The notes beneath the pieces were generated by a model that was not told the DNA's origin, did not search any database, and worked only from the letters and a program-made list of their open reading frames with translations. 64,000 nucleotides of DNA. It comes from Tanytarsus gracilentus (taxonomy: Eukaryota; Arthropoda; Insecta; Diptera; Chironomidae). The number at the start of each line of letters is the position of its first letter. Position 1 is the first letter of the stretch. Both the position numbers and the translations under genes were made by a program. The stretch lies in assembly GCA_038502055.1 (NCBI GenBank), contig JAXRKN010000028.1, forward strand, positions 1 through 64,000. Reading direction: 5' to 3'. This document shows, one piece after another, positions 43,917 through 58,500 of this stretch.

Positions 43917-45862
43917 ATGGGTATCAAAGGATTCTATGGTTATTGCAATCGTGAGATACCAGCGTGTCACAAGAAAGTGAATATAATCGAAGAAATTGAG
44001 AAATACAAGAGGTAATTGAAAAATTAAAATTTAAACGCCAATTTCAAAAACTTTTATTCAAACTTCCAGTGAAAATGGCGAAAATCCACTTTTGATCATA
44101 AATTTGTGGACATTGAGCTATCAGTTTAAGCTCAAGACGTCTGATTTACTTTGCGGATATCAGCTCAACAAGATCAAGCTCATTTTTGAGGAATTTCTTG
44201 AAAAACTGAAGGCAGCAGGATGTGTCATTCAGTTTGTTATCAAAAAAACATCCAGTGACGATCATGAATTTCTCAAGCGTCGTTTGAAGGATTTCGAGGA
44301 AGCTTGTAAACTATTGAAACACATTCAAAAACTTCAATCGTTCGAAAAGTTGAATCACATTTATCAGCGCAAAACTGACAAGAATCCATACAATGTTCTC
44401 ATTCTCGTTGCGATGATTCAGTCAGCAGAGAAGTTCGGAAAAATCTACGGTGCAAATTCAATCTATTCCAAACCAAGCGCAGCACAAGCAGAATTTGCGA
44501 GCAAATCTAAAGCCACATGGATCTTGGGATTGGACACGTATTTCTTCTTCTTGGCAGGTGATTGGAAAATTTGGTCCGATGAAAAGCTGAATATGACAGA
44601 CTTGACAGCCGAAGAATATGACAAGGAAATCATTCAAGGACACTTTAAAATGAACTATGAACAAATGCAAATGATGGCAATTCTTTCGGGCGACATCGAT
44701 TCACCTTATCGAGTTCGTACAAAGCTTTCGGATTTCTTTGGCACAAAGAATCGATTTGGCAATTTACAAAAGTTTGTATTGGAGCTAGGCTCCCCAGTTA
44801 CAGATGAAGTGCTTCAGGATGTTGCGGTTAAAATTATGGGCAGGAATTACAATACCAAGATCATTGATGACTTCAAGAAGTCTCTCGCTAGCTTCAAGAG
44901 TAATCCGAGCACCATTCCAAAAATTGACCCAAGCATTTTGGAGATTATTCGTGATGATTTTATGAGCTTTGCTGAAGAACTTTTGCTCAACGAAAATCCA
45001 ATTTTCATCTCACCCGTTTTCCTAAACTTGGAGTCAAAGGACATGTTAAATTTCAACTCGCTCGTCTTGCCGTGGATTCAAAAGACAGCCGGTATCTTGC
45101 TAAAAAACATCGAAGATAAATCGCCACGCAAAATTGTATTGCTACAAAATAATGATGGCAAATATCAATTCAACGAAGTTCCTCTTGAAATTATCTATCC
45201 AGACTTCGATGTGCCTGATGACTTGAAATGTTTGCTTAACGGTCATTTATCAACAATGGATAAGGAGAAAATGCTCTATTGGATTATCGGCATTGAGTTG
45301 AACGATTATGAATGGCCGACAATTCCCTCAAATTACTTCGTCGATTGCTTGATTTTGATTTATCTCATTAAGCAAAACTCTCTAACAACCATGGAAGCTC
45401 GTTGCATTTTGAAGACACTCGTCGATTCTCGCAATCAAGATGAACTTAATGAGACCACTTCAAATGGCCATCCAACTAAGATCAATAGTCGAGCATTGCG
45501 TTGCACATTCTTGTACCAAAAGTCGTACTTTATTCTTCACTCGTGTTTGGCTTGCCTTGGAATGAAGAACTATTGCCCAGAAATCACCTTCGACGGTGTC
45601 TACTTCCAGAAGGTAAAATAACATTAATATCATACACGTTACTTTTAAAATAAAATTTAATTCATAGATGTACGCTCTCAACGTTCTAAATGAACCCGAA
45701 TTGACTGTCGGTGATGAAGAGATCTTCTACGATGCTGAGAGTGGAGACGACAAAACTGCAATTAAAACTACTGAACCAGAAATCATTCCAGATGAGAAAG
45801 ATCGCTCGCAAACTGCTTTGATTGAGCTATTCGAATCCATTGTTCGTTGGGCAACGAAATAA
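43917..45862 (+). CDS. XPG/asteroid-like protein, 610 aa
   Basis: Exons: 43917-44011, 44070-45612, 45668-45862. The introns (GTAATT donor / TTCCAG acceptor, and GTAAAA / ATAG) keep the frame. The N-terminus MGIKGFYGYC resembles the MGIxGLxxY start of the XPG/FEN1 N-terminal domain as found in asteroid-type proteins. It is followed by an LLIINLWTLSYQF strand-turn where these nucleases have a catalytic Asp (LVIDGN), and by DLLCGYQLNKIKLIFEEFLEKLKAAGCVIQFVI, which fits the family's next helix and strand. The Asp position is Asn, so nuclease activity looks lost. The rest is mostly helical with no recognised domain; the last exon is acidic. Asteroid proteins act in the nucleus, and asteroid itself is linked to EGF-receptor signalling in Drosophila, but function here is unknown. 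No membrane or signal segment. Confidence 0.55.
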
Positions 45863-46561
45863 CTGAAACACGATTCAAATCTGCTCAATGTCGACACCAT
45901 TATCCATTTCATCAAGATATTTTCATTAACTCTGTCGACAATAGAAATATTTCTCATACAACCATTTGTCATCTCTTAAAATCTAGAGAACTTTAAAGAG
46001 TTTTATAAATCAAATATTTCGCTATTTAGTTATTTTTCTAATCATTCCACAAAAGGCCTTAAAAAGTTAAATCTCTCGCGCAAAAATGAAGCATAAACTT
46101 TTTCATCATTCTCACAAGACCTGGAATTGATCGAAAGGAATGTCGAAGAAACGAAAAAGGTGAAAGAGGAATTGCGGAGAGTTTTACTTCAGATTTCTTA
46201 CAGTGCGGTTCGTGCTTCGATGAAATCGCTTAAAATTTAATTCAATTTTAAGAAAATTTAGCACTTTCAATGCCATAAAATATTAAAATAGTGTAGTTTA
46301 GTGCTTAAATTAAGTGATTTTGATAAGAAAAAGCATTGAAATTAATTATTAATAGCGATAAAGTCAATTTGAAAGAACCCTCCTCGAGTGAAGAAGAAGT
46401 TCGATTAATTTTTTATGGAATTTTATGAGTGAATAAAGAGAGGCAAAGTAAAAAAGAATGAAAGGAGAGTGCTTCAAAGTGATAAAATGCTAAAAATATT
46501 TGCAACGATCGCGAGATAAAGGGAATACGAAAGGAGAAAAAAATCATTTTAATTTGAAGTC
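45863..46561. promoter_or_regulatory. Upstream region and probable 5' UTR of TTC28
   Basis: No coding frame. It lies between the stop of the XPG-like gene and the proposed TTC28 start codon at 46562. The purine-rich last 200 bases look like an untranslated leader. No TATA box was assigned. Confidence 0.35.
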
Positions 46562-49500
46562 ATGTCAGAGGTGAGCGCACGAGTATGAGAAAAAAAGGAA
46601 AAATATTCAAAAGACTTCAATAACATATCAAGCAACGAAACTGAGCTCGATTCACTTGTGACAGAATGTATGTGAATGCAGGTTTTCTCTTATGTGTGCT
46701 TTGTCATTAGAAGGTCAGGTAGAGGATCATGTGTGAGAGAAATATGTTGCTCCCGATAATCATAATAATTTTGTTTCTGATACAATTTTTTAAACCGAAA
46801 AAAATTGCACATCGCGATAACGTATAATTTTTATATTTGGACATTGTCAAGTTCATCGGCTCCGTAAGATGAGCGCCAAGCAATTGATTTAAGAAAAAGA
46901 GACACAGAAACTTCTTTTTTTCGTGCGGTGTGTGCAGTAGAAAAGAAGAAGTGCATAAAAATACCTTTTTTCGGCATCGCATCATCATCATCGACAACAC
47001 ACATCTCGTTTTCATTAAATTTCTTCGAGCAAAGAGGAAATGTTGAAACATAAAGTTATGATTACATTGCCTTTTGCTCTCTCTCTCTCACTTAACATCG
47101 ATTGCCTTTGAGTTTTTTTCGGAGTGTAAAAGGCGAATATGCCAGCGATAAGAAGAGGTTTAAAGTCGGGTGAAATATTATTACATATACGGATATATGC
47201 GCGATGGGTTCTGATTTTGCGTGTTCAAAAAATTATTCAGATTTATTTATTTTTGATAATATTACGTGCAGCATTTTAAGGGATCATTATTATTTTTTAA
47301 GAGAAAATTCCCTAAAAATTTGGCCCATCCCCATTCGACAGTATCAAGCTGTCCTCAATATTCACAAGATTATATTGTCGGTTTTCGGCTTAAGGTCAAT
47401 GAAATATTAATTTTGCAATATTAAAAGAAAGAAGATTTGATTTTCTCAGATGGTACCTGGCTTATTTAAACACACAAGCTCTCTCTCTGTCTGTTGCTGA
47501 ACACACATCGACTCTTCACTCTACTTGATCGAAAACCCGTCATTACGGCGAGTTCGATTTTAATGAGATTTTTTCCTCTCTCTTCACTTCTAAAGTCCGA
47601 TCGGAACGAATCGATATACAGCTGCTGGAGTTCATTGCGAAAAAAAGAAGAGTTAAACTACAAAGAGATTATACTGCCACTCGGCACCACCGTCAAAATC
47701 ATTATCGGTAATGCCTTCATCTCTCATAAAAAAATATAAATGCGAGGATCGAAAACATTCTTATGTATTTTTTTTCGTGCGCCTCCTGCTCATAAATGCG
47801 CGATATGAACATTTCATGTGAACTTGAGGAGTTCAAATCCATCGAAAGAGATATGTTCATGAACGGCAGCAAAAAATTACTGGCTCTTAATTTTTTTTTC
47901 TGCTGCAATTGATGATGGGTTAAAATGCGCATCTTAAGACTAAAAGAAAATATCCAATTTATCGATTCCGTGAAAAGAAATTAATTTCGCATAATTCCAA
48001 ACCGCGACGGTGTAACGTATTTTTTTTCGGGTGAGATTCTGTGGCTTCTTTCACTTGAATTTATTCGCGAAAAAAAAGTTAAATTTCATTTCACATGTGG
48101 AATATATAAGAAAATGGAGATGAGGAAATAATTGAAGGAAATTTGCTTAAATTCAACGCTTTTGTGTGGATTTCATGAGAATTGTTTCTGCTTCTGAGAA
48201 TATAATTTTTTTTCTCTCGCAGGGATTAAGTGATCGTGGCACCTTGCACATATAATTCAAGTACAAAACATTTGCTTGCATCTCTGACTTCTGAAATGCA
48301 AAATGTGCTCACTTTTTTTTCTTAAGAACTGTCGATCTTCATCCTACCGTGCGGCATGCATATTTCAAAGAATGAGAAGAGAAAGAAACACAAACTTTTT
48401 TTGATTGTCAACAGAGGACTCATTATAGAGAATATGAGAATATTGTGATGAGTTCCGAGCACGCTAAAACGAAAATAAGAAATTCCTTTCTTCCAAATTC
48501 CCGGAGAGCAAAACTATGAACTGAAATAATAAATAAATAAATTTATTCGATTTAATAAAAAAATTTAGAGAAAAATCCAGGAAATTTTTTTAAAATTAAA
48601 TTTAAATTTAATTTTCATGAACCAGGAAAAAATTCTTAATTCCCTTACGCCCTAATAACCTATTGCTCCAAGGGAATGATATCGATAAAAAATCTCAATT
48701 CACACACACTCAAAATTTCAACAGTTTTTTTATGCCTTCTCGCTTCTTCTGCCCGTTTTGTGTCGTGTTTCTCCAACATGTGGCCACATAATCGGTGCAG
48801 AGAGTCGATATTCTTTTCTTTTTCACTCTTCTTCATATCGACCTTTCTCAATTCTTCAAGGTAGTTTTTAATTATCGCCATTTGGATGTTCTCTCTTCAG
48901 CATTTCTCGCTTATCATTATCGACTTCTAACTAGAATATATTTGAGAAGATTTTTTAATAGTTTCACGGGCAAGCTATTATCATCGATTTTGACTCTTCC
49001 GTGCAGGGAAAATTAAAGGTGCTACTGGCAATTTTAAGAGTTTTTTTTTGGATTAATTTGTATCACTAATGGCCTTAAATTTGTAACCATTAAAATAATT
49101 TAAAATTTATGTGGTCAGAAAAATAGATTGATTGACATTTTTTAAGCCTAATTCAAATTTTATTAAATCTGTCATTGAAAACCTTTTATTTTTATCTTAA
49201 ACTAGACTTCCACAGCAAGCTACATATTAAAAGCGGAAAATTGATAGCGATTAAGACTTTACAATATTGAGACACTACATAAAAGTAAAAACTTGTAAAT
49301 TGCGATTAATAAATTTATTTAAATTCCCACTCATCATCGTATCTCTCAGTCTTAACTTGCTTCTCTCATTACTCGCTGCTGTTGGCCTGCCTAAAGGATG
49401 TTTAAAAGATTTATTTTATTCGCAATTCATCAATTGCCATTAATATCGCAGCAAACCGAGCAATTTACATTTAAGTATTTTTTTCTGTATTTCTCATCTA

Positions 49501-52500
49501 GAAAATTTATGTTTGAGGTATACGAGAGTTTGTTGGTGATGAAGGTAATTCTAAAATTGTCGCCAAATAATAAATTTTAAGATGCTAAATAAAAAAGAGC
49601 CACCTGATGAATAAAACAGTATTTTTTTTATCTAATGACGAACAGCCACAAATAAAGCAATTTCCGCCTCAATTCTTGACTCTCTCGTGCATAAACATAT
49701 TCGCGTTCATAAAAATCGCTAAGTGGCATCATCACACCGGTAATTGTTCTCTACTCTTAACGCGTCATTCTTCTTCCTGTGAAAAGTTTTGCATTCTTCA
49801 CCACCATTATAATAACGCTAAGTAGCGTAAGCATGAAATTAAAAAATGTGTGTGTGTGTGCCGATAGCTGTGGCATGCGTACTGTTTTCATCTCTCTTTT
49901 AATTATTATCGCTCCATATTCTCAAGCTATTCGCCGCCAATATTCCCATTTTGATTTGTTGCACTCCGCAATGAAGTGCCGTGAAGTTGAAATAGTTTTT
50001 TAATTATGTAATTTTTCACTCTTTTTTTTGTATTCTTCTCTGTGATGAGAAATAGCACTGATAAATATGTTGAGTGTCTGCTGAAGGTGAAGGGGAGAAT
50101 AAGTAGAGCGTTAAATTTTGTCGAGAGGAGAAAAAAATTATGTTAAGAGAAATGGACAGAAGTTAATTGATTTTAAGATAAATTTAATGAGTTCTAAAAC
50201 TTTACAATAAAAAAAATTATTTAAAATTACAATTTTTTGTTCGCTCTTCAAAAGTAACAGAATTTCTCTGCATCGCCACGGTTTATTTTTTATCGAGTGC
50301 TATTTTTTGGTTGCTGCTGATATTGAATGGAATGTTGAAAGAATAATGTGAAAGAAAAATAAAAGAACTGATGAGAATTGATGTTTTTATGTCTGTTGAC
50401 GCTGGTATAAAAAAAACTCTAAGCGAGATACACACTGAGAAGAAGAATAATAATAATGAAATGAATTATCGACTGATAAAGTGCATGATAGAAAAAGAGA
50501 GAATAAGAAAAGAATTTCAGAAATTTTCATTATTAACACATTTTGAGATATTTCTACTAGTTTTGCTTCTGTCATTTATGCATTGCTGCCATGATGAATC
50601 TAAATTGAATTTCCTCTTTCTTCTCATGGTAATTATCTTCATATCTGATTCATCGTGATTCATCTTACATTATGTTAAGGGATGGACACTTTTATAAAAA
50701 AATTAATTTTTAAAATCGTTAAAAATTTTATTTTAAAATTGCAAGAATTTTCATCCCTTGAAAACATACCTCAGTAAATTTACTTCTAGAGTCGTGTTGA
50801 ATATGACGATGATGATGATAGAACAACGAAATAATAATAAAGAATTCATGTGCTCTCGCCTTATGTTCTTTTTAAATAACTAATTATGATGATTGCAAGG
50901 CACTTCACTTCTCTCAATTTGATGAATTTTTCTTCTTCATCCTGTGCAGCTTTTCAATACTGCTCGATGCTGATTGGATTAACTTTTTTTTATCTCAGCT
51001 TAACGATTTTGTTCGATGACCTTCTCTACATCGCATGTGAGGCTAAAAAATATCCAACAGGAGGATAAAAAATTTCTCAGCAAAAAAAATCTTTTCTTCA
51101 CGCTCATTAAGCTCAGGTTGATGATTAATTTTTGATTTTTTAAAAAAACTTTAGGAAGGTTAATTTGTTTGTGTGTTTGTCGCTGTGCATAGAAAATGTG
51201 GGAAATATTTTGAATATTTTATCTTCAAATATTTTCATTACAATTTTTAATTATTTAAATATTTTACAGAACGAGACATGCACGTCCGAGCTAACAGAAG
51301 CAAATCGATTGCTTTTTCTCGAAAAAGTTCGCCAATCAAATATCGCATGCCAAAACGGTGATTTTGCGACTGCCGTTCAACTCTACACCGATGCCTTATT
51401 GCTAGATCCGACTAATCACATTTTATACAGCAATCGATCAGCCGCACGATTGAAACAAGGTCAATTTTTGTTGGCACTGCAGGATGCTACGAAGGCGCGT
51501 GAGTTGTGTCCAACGCAATGGCCAAAGGCATTTTTTCGACAAGGTGTCGCGTTACAATGCCTCGGCAGGTATGGAGAAGCACTTGCCGCTTTTGGCGCTG
51601 GTCTGGCTCAAGATCCAAATTCAAAGCAGTTGCTTGCGGGATTGGTTGAGGCGAGCATAAAATCTCCGCTGAGGCTCGCACTGGAGCCGACTTTTGAGCA
51701 ATTGAAAAACATGAATTTGGATCAATCTCCATTTGTGGTTATAAGTGTCATTGGTCAAGAGCTTCTCGGCACGGGGCAATATAATTCGGCCGTAACCGTA
51801 CTTGAGTCGGCACTCAAAATCGGTTCATGCTCACTGAAGCTTCGTGGAAGTGTCTTTAGTGCGTTGAGTTCAGCTTATTGGGCGCTCAATCAACTCGACA
51901 AAGCAATTTCGTACATGCAACAGGATTTGGCAGTTGCAAAAAGTTTAGGTGACCAACTGGGCGAGTGTAGAGCTCACGGCAATCTTGGATCTGCATACTT
52001 CAGTCAGGGATCATATAAAGAAGCATTAACTGCTCATCGATATCAACTCGTACTAGCAATGAAATGTAAGGACACACAGTCAGCCTCGATAGCTCTCACA
52101 TCCCTCGGACATGTCTACACTGCCATTGGCGATTATCCGAATGCTCTCGCGTCACACAAGCAGTGCGTGCAGCTCATGAAACAAATGGGTAATTTACTGG
52201 AGGAAGCTCGTGAGATTGGCAATGTCGGTGCCGTTTACTTGTCCATGGGTGAATTTGATTTAGCCATCGACTGTCATCAGCAGCATTTGAGGCTGGCAAA
52301 AAAACTTAATAACATGGTCGAAATGGCAAAGGCATTCTCAAATTTGGGCTCGAGCTATCATTACAAGAGGAATTTTTCTCAAGCAATTATCTATCATGAG
52401 AATGTCTTGAAAATCGCATCGCAATTGAATGATAGGGCGCTCGAGACGAGATTTCTTTATCGTGCATATGCTGGCTTAGGTCATGCGGCACGATGTGCGG

Positions 52501-55500
52501 GTGATTATAGTCAAGCGAAAAAGTGGCATGAGAAACAGTTGGAAATGGCATTAGCAGCAAGAGATAAAGTCGGCGAAGGAAGGTGCGAATTTTTATTTTC
52601 GAGAGAAACTTTTTTTCTTAATTGAGATGTTTTAATCTCTTTTAAGCAGTGGAATGTGTGCAAGGGACGGAAACATTTAAGTATTTAAAAATTCAAATTT
52701 TCTTTGATTTCATTAAAATATTTTGTATGAAGTTCCATCCTAAATTAACTTAATACGGTATTTTATATTTATTTTCATCACCGCACTATACCACACACAT
52801 ATCCACTTAAATGACTGCAAAAAAATGTGTAAATTAAATCTTTTTTTCATAATTAAATCTTCTTCATTCTTTTCTTTTCGCTGATGTAGGTCGATCAGCA
52901 ACTTGGGAATTGTCTATCAACTTTTGGGCGAGAATGATCACGCATTAAAGCTTCATCAAGCACATCTGGGCATATCTCGTCAACTTCAAGATAAAGTGAG
53001 ATTTTTAATTACTTTATAATTTAACTGAATTTAATTCTTTTATTATAGGCTGGAATGGGGCGAGCTTTCGGGAACATTGCAAACTCATACTATGCTGCAG
53101 GTTATTATGAACAAGCCATAAAGTATCACAAACAAGAGTTGATAATCAGCAAAGAGGTTGGAGATAGATCAGCAGAAGCGTCAACACATGGAAATCTTGC
53201 CGTTGCATATCAGGCAATTGGGGCACACGCGATGGCACTCATTCACTATAGAAGTCACTTGAATATCGCTCGAGAGCTGAAAGACACGGTGGGAGAGTCT
53301 TGTGCACTTTTAAATCTCGGCAATTGTTTGAGCTCTCGTCAAGAGTTCGCAGAAGCTGTGCAGTACTACGAACAATATTTGATGCTATCACAAGAGATCG
53401 GTGATGTTGTTGCCGAGGGAAAAGCGTGTCACTTTCTCGGCTACGTTCATTATTGTCTAGGAAATTATCGTGAGGCTGTTCGCTATTATGATCAAGATTT
53501 GGCACTAGCTAAAGATCTCCAGAATAAAGTGAACATGGGTCGAGCCTATTGTAATGTCGGCTTATGTCACTTGGCGTTGGGCAATAATGAGGAGGCACTC
53601 GAGTGTCAGAAATATTTTCTAGCCATTGCGCACATGACAAACAACAATAATGGAAAGTTTAGAGCTCTCGGAAACATTGGTGATGTGCTGATAAAAATGA
53701 GTGATCTCGATGAGGCAACAAAAATGTTTCAGAGGCAGTTACAAATTGCGAGGCAGTTAAGAGAGAGAAATTTAGAGGCTTCTGCTTGTGGTTCACTTGG
53801 ACTTGTCAATCGACTGATGAAAAAGTTTGATAAGGCACTCGGATTTCACACACAAGAACTTACTTTGAGACAAGAGATGGCCGACATTTTGGGAGAGTGT
53901 CGATGCCATCAAAATCTTGGAGCCGTTCACATGGCTATTGGAAATTTTATTCATGCATTGAAATGCTATCAGGAACAATTGGAGCGAGCTCAGGAATTAA
54001 AAGACATGTCACAAATTTCGAATGCATTTGGAAATTTGGGCATTGCAAGACTCAACATGGGTCACTATGAAGAGGCAATTGGTTTTTTAGAACAGCAACT
54101 AGGAACTTTGGAGCAGGTCAATTCACCTCAAGTACAACACGATAAAGCGAGATCTTTAGGTCATTTGGGCGACTGCTATAATGCACTGGGTGATCATGAA
54201 GAGGCGATTAAATGTCACGAACAACATCTTCAACTAGCAGTTCAATTGTCCAGTCTTAGAGATCAAGAGAGAGCTTTTAGGGGACTCGGAACTGCTCACA
54301 AGCAAAGAGGTCATTTTCAAGATGCTCTCGTATGCTTCGAAAAAAGATTATTTGTTGCACATGAGCTTGGAAGTTTAGAGGCAAAAGCATCTGCATATTC
54401 TGATTTAGCAAACATTCACTGTGCTTTAAAAAACTATGAACAAGCTGTTGCGTGTCTCGAACATCAAAGAGACATTGCTAGAGAACTCGATGACCGTACA
54501 ATGACCTCAGATGCAATCTCAAGTCTTGGCGTTGTCTTTCTTCAAATGGGAGACCTTGATGGTGCCTTGAGACTCCACAAAATGGATTTAGAGCTATGTG
54601 AAAATATTGGCTCAAATAGCATCATTGGAAGGGCTTATGGAAATTTAGCGAGCATCTATGAAGCACTAAAAAATACTCATGAAGCTGTAAGATGTCTTGA
54701 GAAGCAATTGTCGCTGACAACTGACAGATTAACAAAGAGCTTATGTTTCATGAACTTGGGACGAGTCTTACAGTCTGTAAGTCAAACGACTCGTGCCATT
54801 GATTGCCTTCAGCAAGCGCTACAAATCGCACAATCTCTCAATAAATCCGAGGAGGAATCTAAAATACGCTATTGCTTAAGTCTCTCACTCCTAGCGTCAA
54901 ATGATAAAGAGGAGGCACGTTCGCAAGTCGAAAATGCGACACAAATTCTCGAATCAATACGATTATCGGATCAACGTTCGCTTCAATCAAGAACTGAACT
55001 TTATAATCTTCAATCGCAATGCTATCAAACTCTAATTAACATTTTGGTGGAATTGGATAAGGAAGAAGATGCGCTAATTGCTAGCGAGAAATGTCGTGCG
55101 AGAATTTTTTCGGATGGAATGAAAAATTCGCCGACAATGCCATTGAGTAACAGGAAGCTATTATTCACATGTAGCGATTATCTCTTTGACACAGTTGACA
55201 AATATAAGACTCATATAATTTACTACGCTATCGCTAATGACGAGTTGTATGCCTGGTATTTACAGCCACAGAAGAAAATTGTTAGATTTCACATTGCTAA
55301 GCTAGTTGACAGCGTTTTGGTGCTGCCACCGAGTCAAAAGCCAAAAAATAGCACTGAAAGTGGCTTAAGATTGTTGGAGAGATACATTGGCTATGTTCGT
55401 GACAGTTTGGGTGTCTATTGTGCCGATGATATATTAAGCAATGCAAACAGTCACACTGGACAGTGGAGATCTTCATCATCGGAGAACTTAATCGATGATT

Positions 55501-58500
55501 TTGCTAATGAGAGACAGGGTTTTTTGAGAATGGTTAACAGAAATCATTTGTTGAATTCAAGTAACTATTCACTTAGCTCGTTATTCAGTTTGGGATCAAT
55601 ATCAAGTCTCCAAGGATCAACAAGGTAATTTATTTTTAAGAAAATAAGTAAATTATTAATGAAATAAATTTTAGATCAATCGGAAGCTTTCATCATGGCG
55701 GTTCCACACGTTCTCGCTCGAGCGCAATTCAACCAGCTAACAACAATTGGCAAGGCCCAGCGAGCATTCATGTTTTGTACAATCTTTTGCTGGCTCCATT
55801 CGAAGATTTACTTCCAAAATGTGGTTCAAGTCCAACAACGGGAAGAAGAGAGTTAATTTTAATCCTTGAGGATGCTCTGTATTTAGTTCCTTTTGCTATA
55901 TTAAGAAGTGGTGATGAAAATGGAGAATTTTTATCTGAAAGATGCTCACTGTTGACTGTCCCTTCAATCCAAGCTTTGAGGCAACGACATCGATTTAAAA
56001 ATCGCGAGGCTATTGAAAATATCAATAAAGCTTTAGTTGTTGGAGTGAGTTTAACTTTTAGTGATATTTTTAAAATATTTTAAACTTTGTGATTTTAGGT
56101 GGGTGGCAATAGAAATCATCCTGACATATCGTGGTCGGATCCAACATCAGCTGTACAAGAGGCAGCAATGATTTCAGAAATGCTTCATACAAAACCTTTA
56201 ATCCAACAAACAGCGACTAAAGAAACAGTGTTAAATGATTTAAATTCCGCTGAATGCATTCACTTTGCATGTCAACTAGCATGGAAACACTCCGCTGTAG
56301 TTTTAAGCCCTGGAAATATGGTTGAGTCGCAGTCAAACTCTAAACGCTACTATCCCAATGCAAATGGTGAAATTGATCAAGAAGATGAGAGCAATGACCT
56401 GAGCAATAGTGCTATGGAAATTCCAATTAACGATTATATTTTAAGTGGATCTGAAGTGTCAAGTATGCGACTAAGTGCTAAACTTGTAGTTTTCAACACT
56501 AACTCGAATGCTGATCAAATTTCTGGTTCCGCAATTGCTAAATTCACAAACAGCTGGTTGATAAGTGGTTGTGGTGCTATTTTAATAAGTCTATGGCCCG
56601 TTCCTGAAATGGCATCAAAAATTTTATTAAGAGCTTTTTATTCAGCCCTTCTCCAAGGCTCGAAAGTTGCCAACGCTTTGACGGAAGCAATGCAAACTGT
56701 TCAGCATACAAAACATTTTAACAATCCTGTAAATTGGGCTGGTTTTGTAGTTGTTGGAGGTGCCAACATTCGATTATCAAATAAAGTAGCTCTAATTGGA
56801 CAAGCACTTTGTGAGCTTTTGAAACAACCCGAGAAATGTCGTGATGCGCTTAGAGTTTGTCTTCATTTGGTTGAAAAGAGTCTTCAAAGAATTCATCGAG
56901 GCCAAAAGAATGCCATGTACACTACTCAGAAGTCTATTGAAAATAAAGCAGGAACTATCGCGGGTTGGAGAGATTTATTAATGGCCGTTGGATTTAGGTT
57001 AGTTAATCCTTTATTTAACTTAGAAAAAATTGTCTAAAATGTCGAAAATTTACAGATTTGAACCTGCAGCAAATGGAATTCCATCGAGCGTTTTCTTTCC
57101 TCAGTCTGATCCGGAAGAAAGGTATTTTTAATTTAAATTTCTAAAACCTTTTAAATTAAATTTATTATTTTAGACTGTCACAATGCAGTGCAAGTTTACA
57201 AGCAATTTTAGCTCTAACTCCAACCACACTTCACGCTCTCAGTAAATTAGTTGCAAACAACAGTGAATCGGATGATATTATATCGGTCATGAGAAATATT
57301 GGAGCTCAATTTCAAGCTAAAACAACAAATGATGTCGAAGGTATCGAAGTAGCGCTTGGCGTTCGATTGTGGAAAATCAGTGGCTTTCATGAAATGTTAG
57401 CATCACTTGGATTCGATCTCATGGACGTTGGTCAAGATCAAGTGACTTTAAGAACTGGCAAAAATGCAAATAGAAGAAATTGCCAATTTATATTGCAAGC
57501 ACTGCTGGCACTCTTCACTCAAGAAGCTCCAAAAACCATCGGAATGGAGTCTTCAAGCAGCACAAGTTCAAGTACAGAATCTCTTAATGATGCTATTGAA
57601 AATGAAAAACATCAAACTTCAGCAGTAACTTACAATAATTTTCCAAGGCCTCTAGCTGCCCCGAGAAGAATGACAACAAGCTCGAGAAGTGCTTTTATAT
57701 CCTATCAAAAGAGAAGAGGTGAACCTGACGGTGGTCATGAGGAAGTTTCGGCGATTCAACAACCAAAACCTCAACCCATATTTGAGAATACAGACAGTGA
57801 ACTTTCTGATGGCTATGCGACACAAAAAATGCTTGCTAAATATTCAGATTTAAATTATGGCGGCATAAGAGGAAATCCTAAAATTTGCCGGCCAGGTGGT
57901 GGTGGTGAGTCTGATGCTACTTTTACTCCATCACCAATCGACACTAACGTTTCGATGGCACTTGCTCATCAGACACGAATTAGAAATTTATACACAAATA
58001 TAAGCGAAGCAACTAACACCATTCCAATCTCTAAATCAGGTTCAAGAAGACCTGACAGTAGCAGTTCAGCGTCATCAGCAGCTGAATGGGATTCCGGTCA
58101 TGCCACCGTTCTTCGCAGAGGTAATCATCCAGCAGTATCGACAACTCTTCCAATGCCATCGACGAGACAACATTTGCCAATCGTCGACAATTTAAGACCA
58201 ACTGCACCTGTTTATAATAATTTAATGATGCAAAGTGGTCTTAAAAAGAGTCTAATGATGGAGTCAACGAGTAGTGACTCAGAAGGTTGTGTTCCTAGTG
58301 TGACTAGAAATAAAATTAAGCTCCATCAACAGTTTATTCAACAAGCTCATCAGCAAGTTCATCAACAAATGGTTTCTCACTATCAAGATATGCCATCGGT
58401 TAGCGTTGCAAAGATTAAGGAGCAATTTAATTTTATTGATCGATTAAGTGTCAGAACTGAAGCAATTAAAAATGGAAATACTCACAAAAAGCAAATGGTG

